Below the pieces are notes generated by a model. It searched no databases. It was not told the origin of the DNA and was given only the letters and a program-made list of their open reading frames with translations. This document shows positions 58,656-64,000 of a stretch of DNA of 64,000 bases, one piece after another; within the stretch, counting starts at the first letter, position 1, and every line of letters begins with the position of its first letter. Made by a program: the position numbers and the translations under genes. Origin of the DNA: DSVZ01 sp964568145 (lineage in GTDB: Bacteria > Verrucomicrobiota > Verrucomicrobiia > Limisphaerales > J093). The DNA is taken from NCBI GenBank assembly GCA_964568145.1, contig CAZMOZ010000008.1:124001-188000 (forward strand), written 5' to 3'.

Positions 58656-59534
58656 TCAGCGGACAAATCCCTGGGCCTTCAGCCAGAACACGCAGTCGGC
58701 CGCCCACGGGTGCGGGTTGGTGAACGGCGGCTTGGCGGCCAGGCCCAGTCCGTGCCCGCCTTTCTGGTAAACGTGCAGGTCAAAGGGCACGCCCGCGCGC
58801 CGCAGCGCCGCCGCAAATTGCAGGGCGTTCTCGACCGGCACCGCGGTGTCCTCCCAGGTGTGCCAGATGAAACACGGCGGCGTGTCGCGCGTGACCTGTC
58901 TTTCGTTCGAGAGCAGCTCAACCAGCGCTGGATCGGGATTCGGCCCGAGCAGATTGTGCTTCGAGCCCTGGTGGGTGAACTCGCCCAGCGTGATCACCGG
59001 GTAGCACAAAATGCCCCGGTCCGGCCGCGAACTCACCCGCTCGACGGGGTCCGCGGCGTCCGGCCGGCCCGCGTCGAAGTGTGTCAGCAGCGTCGAGGCC
59101 AGATGGCCGCCGGCCGAGCTGCCCATGATGCCGATCCGTTTCGGATCGCAGGCCCATTCCGCCGCGCGCGCCCGCACCGTGCGCACCGCCCGCGCCGCGT
59201 CCTGGAGCATCACCGGATGCCGGTAGCCGCGCGAGCCGAGCCGGTACTTCAGCACGAAGGCCGCGACGCCGTGCTGGTTGAGCCAGAGCGCGTAATCGTG
59301 GCCTTCATGCGCCGCCAGCCCGCCGTAGCCGCCACCGGGGCAGACCACGATGGCCGCGCCGCTGGCCGCGCCCGCCTCCGGCAGATACGGCGTCAACGTG
59401 GGGCGGCCCGCGTCCTCGTCGCCCAGGGCGCCGGGCGCGCCGTCCGGCCAGAGCGCCATCGGAGCCAGGGGCGCGGCCAGGCAGGCGGCACTGGTCAGAC
59501 CGAGGAGCGCAAGGAAGCGAGGCGGATGTTTCAT
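58656..59534 (-). CDS. Secreted alpha/beta hydrolase (BD-FAE/acetylxylan-esterase-like)
   Basis: A signal peptide (FLALLGLTSAACLAAP) precedes a 270-residue alpha/beta hydrolase. The oxyanion motif is VVCPGGGYGGLAAHEG, the nucleophile Ser is in GIMGSSAGGHLASTL, and the Asp and His are likely in WHTWEDTAVPVENAL and YQKGGHGLGLA. This matches the exported esterase group common near carbohydrate genes in verrucomicrobia and planctomycetes, which remove acetyl or feruloyl groups from polysaccharides. It starts the two-gene minus-strand unit. The ATG at 59534 sets the signal peptide at the terminus. Confidence 0.86.
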   Translation of the reverse strand: MKHPPRFLALLGLTSAACLAAPLAPMALWPDGAPGALGDEDAGRPTLTPYLPEAGAASGAAIVVCPGGGYGGLAAHEGHDYALWLNQHGVAAFVLKYRLGSRGYRHPVMLQDAARAVRTVRARAAEWACDPKRIGIMGSSAGGHLASTLLTHFDAGRPDAADPVERVSSRPDRGILCYPVITLGEFTHQGSKHNLLGPNPDPALVELLSNERQVTRDTPPCFIWHTWEDTAVPVENALQFAAALRRAGVPFDLHVYQKGGHGLGLAAKPPFTNPHPWAADCVFWLKAQGFVR

Positions 59535-59734
59535 GTCGGGATCACGTTTGTGGGAAAAGCTTCCGCCAAGTCGGCCGGACGGGCAAGTGTCGCGGTTTGA
59601 CAATCTGGTCGCCGGCCACCCGCGTTTCGGCTAAACTCGGCCCGGCCATGGAACCGGATTGGGCCAGGCAACCCGTGGGCGGCATCGGCCTCGGGCTGGT
59701 GGGCGCCGGACACTTTCACCCGGAAACGCGATGA

Positions 59735-59804
59735 ATGAACCCGAAAACCAAAGTTGGGCAGGCGGGACCACTGCGCTACGGCCAACTTCGGTTTTCGGGA
59801 TGAA
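59735..59804. repeat. Palindromic repeat family P, copy 5
   Basis: The unit begins tgaacccgaaaaccaaagttgggc and ends ggccaacttcggttttcggga, complementary ends around aggcgggaccactgcgctac. It lies six bases upstream of the oxidoreductase start at 59811, so it may cover the promoter or leader of that gene. Confidence 0.88.
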
Positions 59805-59810
59805 TCCGAC

Positions 59811-60854
59811 ATGAACCGAAGAACCTTCCTCTGCACGGCCGCAAGCGCCACGGCGATCCTCGCAACGCGGCCCTCCGTCACCGCCGCCGAGGCCTCCCGC
59901 CGCATCCCGTTCGGCTTCCTCGGCGCGACGTACTCGCACGGGCGGGACAAGATCAAGCTCGCCCAGAGTTCGCCGGACTGGGAATTCGTCGGCGTGTGCG
60001 ACGATTCGGCTGCCGGCCGCCAAGTCTGCGAGAAACTCGGCGCCCGGCGGATTTCGCAGGGGGAGCTCTTTCAGCGCGCCGTGGTGGTCGCGGTGGAATC
60101 CGAGGTCCGCGATCATGCCGCTCATGCCTTGCTCGCGTTGCGGGCCGGCAGGCATGTCCACCTCGAAAAGCCGCCCGCGGCGAAACTGGCCGACATGCGG
60201 GCCATCGTCGCGCTGGCCCGCGAGAAGAAGCTCCTGCTGCAAACCGGCTTCATGTGGCGCTACCACCCCGGCTTCCGCGCCCTCTTCGAGGCCGTGCGCC
60301 AGGGCTGGCTCGGGGAGGTCATCCTCGTCCGCGCCTTCATGGGCAACAACCTGTCGCCGGCCCTGCGGCCGGAATGGGCCGCTTTCAAGGGCGGCTCGAT
60401 GTTCGAGCAGGGCTCGCATCTGGTGGACGCCGCGGTGCGGCTGCTGGGCAGGCCGCGGTCCGTGACGCCGTTCCTGCGCCGCCAGGGCCGGTTTGACGAC
60501 ACACTGAAGGACAACAACGTGGCCGTGATCGAGTTCGAGCGCGCCACAGCCGTCATCGCCAACACCGCCTTGCAGGCCGCGTCCACCCCGCACCGCTCGT
60601 TTGAGGTGGTCGGCACGAACGGCACGGCGATCCTGCTGCCGGTCGAGCCGCCCACGCTGACCCTGGACCTGGCGCAGGCGGCCGGTCCGTACCGGAAAGG
60701 CGCGCAACCGGTGCCCCTGCCCGCCTACCAGCGTTACGTGGGCGATTTCGCCGAACTCGCCGCCGCCGTGCGGGGTGAAGCGGCCCTGTCCGTCTCGCTC
60801 GACGAGGAATTGCTCGTGGCGGAAACCGTGCTTCGCGCCAGTGACATGCTGTGA
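59811..60854 (+). CDS. Exported Gfo/Idh/MocA-family oxidoreductase
   Basis: The 347-residue protein starts with a Tat-like leader (MNRRTFLCTAASATAILAT). The Rossmann segment is PFGFLGATYSHGRDKIK, in which the glycine-rich loop is atypical, then EFVGVCDDSAAG and HVHLEKPPAAKLAD with the family Glu-Lys-Pro. The C-terminal domain has GGSMFEQGSHLVDAAVRLLG with a candidate catalytic His. The substrate is probably a sugar or inositol derivative. The last four bases overlap the nitrilase start (GTGA), so the two are co-translated. Confidence 0.85.
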   Translation: MNRRTFLCTAASATAILATRPSVTAAEASRRIPFGFLGATYSHGRDKIKLAQSSPDWEFVGVCDDSAAGRQVCEKLGARRISQGELFQRAVVVAVESEVRDHAAHALLALRAGRHVHLEKPPAAKLADMRAIVALAREKKLLLQTGFMWRYHPGFRALFEAVRQGWLGEVILVRAFMGNNLSPALRPEWAAFKGGSMFEQGSHLVDAAVRLLGRPRSVTPFLRRQGRFDDTLKDNNVAVIEFERATAVIANTALQAASTPHRSFEVVGTNGTAILLPVEPPTLTLDLAQAAGPYRKGAQPVPLPAYQRYVGDFAELAAAVRGEAALSVSLDEELLVAETVLRASDML

Positions 60855-61747
60855 AAGCCGAAGCCACAAAAGCCGCTCCGAAACGCCTGCGCGTCGCGGC
60901 GGTCCAGATGATTTTCGCCGGCTCCATCGCCGGCAACTTGGAGAAGATCGAGCGCGCCGCGCGGCAAGCCGCCCGGGCCGGCGCGGACGCGGCGCTGTTT
61001 CCCGAGTGCGCGACCACCGGCTACGCCTGTGACTTCGGCTCGCTGAAGCCGGCCGCCCTTCGCCCGACACTCCACGCGCTTGCGGCCATCGCCGCCCGGC
61101 TGCGAATCAACCTGCTCGTTGGCAGCCCGATCTTCACCGGACGCCGGCTCCACAACGGGCTGCTGGTGTTCGACCGTCGCGGCCGGCTTGTTCACACCCA
61201 TGCCAAATGCCAGTTGACCGATGCCGACCGCCGGTGGTTCACGCCGGGCAACGGTCTTTCGCTGTTCTCGCTCGATGGCGTCCGCGCGACCGCGATCATC
61301 TGCCACGAACGGCGCTACCCGGAACTGGTGCGACTGCCCGTGATGGCCGGCGCGCAAATCGTGTTTCATCCCAACGCCGGGATGGATGACCTGGCCGTCT
61401 CGCGGGCCAAGCGTCGCGGCCGGGACGGCATCCCGGTGCGCGCCTTCGAGAACGCCGTCTTCTATGTGTTCGCCAATTCGGTTGGCCCGCAAGGCGGCGG
61501 CAAGTGGTCGGCCGGGGATTCCAAGATCGTCGCGCCGGACGGCTCGTTCCTCGAATTGGCGGACAACCGCCACGAGACGGTGCTGGTGGCCGGCCTGGAC
61601 CTGTCGCTCGCGACGCGGAAGTACGCCCTGGACAGCCTGAAGCACCCCCGCTTCCTCGCCCGCCACTGGCGCGGCTTGCTGCCGGAACTGCGGCGGCGGG
61701 TCCGCGAGACGGATCGGATGTTCGGACGTTGGTTCGCCGCCGCCTGA
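60851..61747 (+). CDS. Carbon-nitrogen hydrolase (nitrilase superfamily)
   Basis: The 298-residue protein has the Glu-Lys-Cys triad in order: Glu in LFPECATTGYA, Lys in HTHAKCQLTDADRRWF and Cys in AIICHERRYPELVRL. Members hydrolyse amides, ureas or nitriles in the cytosol; the specific substrate is unclear. It starts at a GTG that overlaps the oxidoreductase stop. Residues at its end (LARHWRGLLPELRRRVRETDRMF) form a helical tail. Confidence 0.86.
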   Translation: MKAEATKAAPKRLRVAAVQMIFAGSIAGNLEKIERAARQAARAGADAALFPECATTGYACDFGSLKPAALRPTLHALAAIAARLRINLLVGSPIFTGRRLHNGLLVFDRRGRLVHTHAKCQLTDADRRWFTPGNGLSLFSLDGVRATAIICHERRYPELVRLPVMAGAQIVFHPNAGMDDLAVSRAKRRGRDGIPVRAFENAVFYVFANSVGPQGGGKWSAGDSKIVAPDGSFLELADNRHETVLVAGLDLSLATRKYALDSLKHPRFLARHWRGLLPELRRRVRETDRMFGRWFAAA

Positions 61748-61804
61748 GGCACGGCAGCCCGCGCGCCAGCTTGCGCCCGCGTGCCTGGCCGACATCTTTG
61801 GCGC

Positions 61805-63133
61805 GTGAACAACCCAACTCTGCTCGCCGCCTTCGCGGCCCTGGCCCTGGCGGGCGCGGCCCGGGCGGAAACTGTCGCCGACCGCAAGGGCGCCATCCTC
61901 AAGGACCGCGCCAGCCTCGAATACGATCCGCGCTGGATTTACGACGACTACGAGCGCGCCTTCGCCGAGGCCCGGCGCACCGGCAAGCCGTTGCTGGTCG
62001 TGCTGCGCTGCATCCCCTGCCTGGCGTGCGCCGGCATTGACGCCAAGGTGGTGGTCGAAAACTCCGAACTGACGCCGCTGCTCGACCGGTTTGTCTGCGT
62101 GCGCGTCGTCAATGCCAACGCGCTCGATCTCGTCCGCTTCCAGTTCGACTTCGACCTGTCGTTCACGGTGATGTTCTTCAACGGCGACGGCACCGTGTAC
62201 GGCCGCTACGGCTCGTGGACCCACCAGAAAAACCCCCAGGACGAGACCATCGAAGGCTTCCGCCGGACAATCGAGAAGGCGCTCGAACTGCACGCCGCCT
62301 ACCCGGTCAACCGTTTCGCGCTGAAAGGCAAGCAGGGCCGGCCGATGCCCTACCGCACGCCGGTGGACATGCCCACCCTCGTGGGCAAATACACGCGCAA
62401 CCTGGAGTGGGAGGACCAGGTGGTGGCGAGTTGCGTGCATTGCCACCAGATCGGCGACGCCCTGCGCGCGGCGCAGCGCGAGCGCAACGAGCGCCTCCCG
62501 GCCCACCTCATCTATCCGTTTCCCGGGCCGGAGGCCCTGGGCCTGGAACTGGCGCCCGACCACGCCACCCGCGTGAAGTCCGTGACCGCCGGGTCGCCCG
62601 CCGCCCAGGCCGGCCTGCGCGCCGGAGACGACCTCGTCAAGCTCGACGGCCAGCCGCTCATCTCGATCGCCGACGTGAGCTGGGTGCTGCATCACGCGCC
62701 GGACACCGGGGCGCTTCCGGTGGAAATCCAGCGGGGTAAGGAACGCCTGACCGCGCGCCTGGAACTGCCCGCGGGCTGGCGTAGCCGCGCCGACATCTCG
62801 CGGCGCGTCGGGACCTGGGAGATGCGGGCGATGGTGTTGGGCGGCCTGCTGCTCGAGGACCTGCCGGATGAGGAACGCCAGCGGCGGAGCTTGCCGGCGG
62901 ACCGGCTGGCGCTGCTCGTCAAGCACGTCGGCGAGTACGACCGGCACGCGGCGGCGAAGCAGGCCGGGTTCCGGAAGGACGACGTGCTCGTCGAGGTCGC
63001 CGGCTCCACGGCGCGCGAAACGGAAAGCGCCTTGATCGGGCGCCTGCTCGGACGGCACCGACCCGGCGACACGGTCCGAGTCGTTGTCCTCCGCGGCGGC
63101 GAGCGCCTCGCCCTGGTTCTGCCCATGCAATAG
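61805..63133 (+). CDS. Secreted thioredoxin-like protein with heme c motif and two PDZ domains
   Basis: The 442-residue product has a signal peptide (LLAAFAALALAGAARAE), a thioredoxin-like domain (AFAEARRTGKPLLVVLRCIPCLACAGIDAKVV, with Cys residues near the active position), a central CVHCH at 210-214 that fits a c-type heme site, and two PDZ domains (RVKSVTAGSPAAQAGLRAGDDLVKLDGQPL and AAAKQAGFRKDDVLVEVAG). The protein would be periplasmic. GTG 61805 is preferred over GTG 61781 because it puts the signal peptide first. No oxidase or cytochrome assembly genes are nearby. The role is unknown; redox sensing or repair of exported proteins is possible. Confidence 0.78.
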   Translation: MNNPTLLAAFAALALAGAARAETVADRKGAILKDRASLEYDPRWIYDDYERAFAEARRTGKPLLVVLRCIPCLACAGIDAKVVVENSELTPLLDRFVCVRVVNANALDLVRFQFDFDLSFTVMFFNGDGTVYGRYGSWTHQKNPQDETIEGFRRTIEKALELHAAYPVNRFALKGKQGRPMPYRTPVDMPTLVGKYTRNLEWEDQVVASCVHCHQIGDALRAAQRERNERLPAHLIYPFPGPEALGLELAPDHATRVKSVTAGSPAAQAGLRAGDDLVKLDGQPLISIADVSWVLHHAPDTGALPVEIQRGKERLTARLELPAGWRSRADISRRVGTWEMRAMVLGGLLLEDLPDEERQRRSLPADRLALLVKHVGEYDRHAAAKQAGFRKDDVLVEVAGSTARETESALIGRLLGRHRPGDTVRVVVLRGGERLALVLPMQ

Positions 63134-63139
63134 GAGGCG

Positions 63140-63883
63140 ATGACCGCGCCCGATCAACCCGGTGGCGAGCAGTTCACCACCACGCACTGGAGCGTGGTGC
63201 TGGCGGCCGGGCGCGGCGATTCACCTGCCGCACAGCAGGCGCTCGAGCGGCTGTGCCGGACGTACTGGTATCCCCTCTATGCCTTTGTGCGGCGCCAGGG
63301 CCGGGGCCCCGAGGAGGCGCAGGACCTCACCCAGGAATTCTTCGCGCGGTTCCTAGCCAAGGATTACCTCGGGCTGGCCGATCCCGCCCGCGGGCGCTTC
63401 CGCTCGTTTCTGCTCACGAGCCTGAAGCACTTCCTGGCCGAAGCGCACCGGCACGCCTCGCGGCTCAAACGCGGCGGCGGGCAGACGGTCGTTTCCTGGG
63501 ACGGATTGACTCCCGAGCAGCGTTACGCGGTGGAACCTCGAGACGAGTCCACGGCCGAGACCCTTTACGAACAGCGCTGGGCGCTGACGCTCCTGGAGAC
63601 GGCCTTGGCGCGTCTCGGCGCGGAACTGGCGGCCGCCGGCAAAGAGCGGCTTTTCACCGAACTCAAGGGCCGGCTCTGGGGCGACCCCGGCGACGCGTCG
63701 TACGCGGAGCTGGCCGCGCGGCTGGACCTGAGCGAAGGCGCGTTGAAGGTGACGATGCACCGGTGGCGCCAGCGCTTCCGCGATTTGCTCCGTGAGGAAG
63801 TGGCGCAGACCGTGGCCAGCGCGGCCGAGATTGACGCGGAACTGCGGCATCTGGTGGCAGTCGTCCGGCGCTCCGGTCTGTAA
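63140..63883 (+). CDS. ECF-type RNA polymerase sigma factor
   Basis: The 247-residue protein is a paralogue of the sigma factor at 36252-36995: both have FTTTHWSVVLAAGRG/FVTTRWTVVLTAGRK, LCRTYWYPLYAFVRR, GRFRSFLLTSLKHFLAEA and a region 4 ending LREEVAQTV/LRDEIAQTL. Region 2 and region 4 are complete. It lies six bases after the PDZ protein and 33 bases before a kinase-like start at 63917. It probably signals through that kinase-like product. Confidence 0.9.
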   Translation: MTAPDQPGGEQFTTTHWSVVLAAGRGDSPAAQQALERLCRTYWYPLYAFVRRQGRGPEEAQDLTQEFFARFLAKDYLGLADPARGRFRSFLLTSLKHFLAEAHRHASRLKRGGGQTVVSWDGLTPEQRYAVEPRDESTAETLYEQRWALTLLETALARLGAELAAAGKERLFTELKGRLWGDPGDASYAELAARLDLSEGALKVTMHRWRQRFRDLLREEVAQTVASAAEIDAELRHLVAVVRRSGL

Positions 63884-63916
63884 CCCTGGCCTCCGCAAGG
63901 CATAGTAAGCAGTGAG

Positions 63917-64000
63917 ATGCATCAAGACTCGCAAGCCACGATGCCGGCGGAACGCCGGTGCGCGAAATGCGACGCGCCGCTGACCGTGGTGGGCGGCGCG
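63917..64000 (+). CDS. N-terminus of kinase-like gene, cut by window edge
   Basis: The 28 codons present start MHQDSQATMPAERRCAKCD and go on with APLTVVGGA, a CxxC head like the one that opens the damaged kinase-like gene near 38480. The position directly after an ECF sigma factor matches the pairing seen in this group. A Ser/Thr kinase domain is expected beyond the window. Confidence 0.55.
   Translation, partial: MHQDSQATMPAERRCAKCDAPLTVVGGA

Noticed and set aside
63908..63925. Copy of the gggcgcatctcact repeat end (agtgagatgcatcaag)
   Set aside because: Only ten bases match and no partner end is present; it overlaps a plausible start codon region of the kinase-like gene.

Overview
The window looks like chromosomal DNA of a high-GC bacterium of the phylum Verrucomicrobiota, probably a Limisphaerales/Pedosphaera-type lineage. 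The support is the combination of several prepilin-like proteins (one with the H-X9-DG signature), a PEP-CTERM protein, large Tat-exported Gfo/Idh/MocA oxidoreductases, ECF sigma factors next to Ser/Thr-kinase-like genes, an mcsA-mcsB-clpC cluster without ctsR, rpsU, and intergenic spaces filled with families of short palindromic repeats. The lineage is inferred from gene content; no rRNA is present.

Layout. 1-7866 (minus): a pseudopilin/type II secretion-like operon (prepilins, GspF, GspE) bounded by two signalling proteins with degenerate kinase cores. 8327-13521: two secreted TIM-barrel enzymes flanking a lone OLD-like ATPase/TOPRIM protein. 13626-18927 (minus): small conserved proteins, a secreted repeat protein, an H-X9-DG prepilin and an Mrp/ApbC ATPase. 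19074-21464: a gene graveyard of three VapBC-like modules (one intact, two broken) separated by a shared repeat and bracketed by a 35-bp direct repeat, followed by tRNA-Ala(GGC). 22063-26054 (plus): a dipeptide epimerase, then a VTC/DUF4956/HlyD-like operon. 26170-32539 (minus): a CCA-adding enzyme operon, rpsU, a dolichol-phosphate-mannose-synthase-like transferase, and a DNA glycosylase with a DsbA-like partner. 32650-36250 (plus): a compact NikMLQOK-type ECF nickel transporter whose ATPase ends in a natural hexahistidine. 36252-38520 (minus): an ECF sigma factor with a kinase gene that has lost its catalytic domain. 38942-41507 (plus): a PEP-CTERM protein with a poly-G frameshift and a Tat-exported oxidoreductase.

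41697-45883 (minus) is the most unusual block: a papain-family protease, a small protein sharing the protease's C-terminal domain, a chagasin-type inhibitor of papain-like proteases, a minimal LuxR regulator and a membrane-anchored YCF48 repeat protein. 47976-52333 (minus) is a queE/aminotransferase/rsmA/nudix operon in which two neighbouring enzymes contain in-frame simple-sequence repeat insertions. 52733-57852 (plus): ilvE and the mcsA-mcsB-clpC protein-arginine-phosphorylation and degradation cluster. 57988-63883: secreted esterase, oxidoreductase, nitrilase, PDZ/heme-motif protein and a second ECF sigma factor, followed by the first codons of a kinase-like gene at the window edge.

A 70-75 bp imperfect palindrome recurs at least five times, other hairpin mosaics fill most gaps, and repeats have entered several reading frames, so repeat invasion is a running theme of the window.
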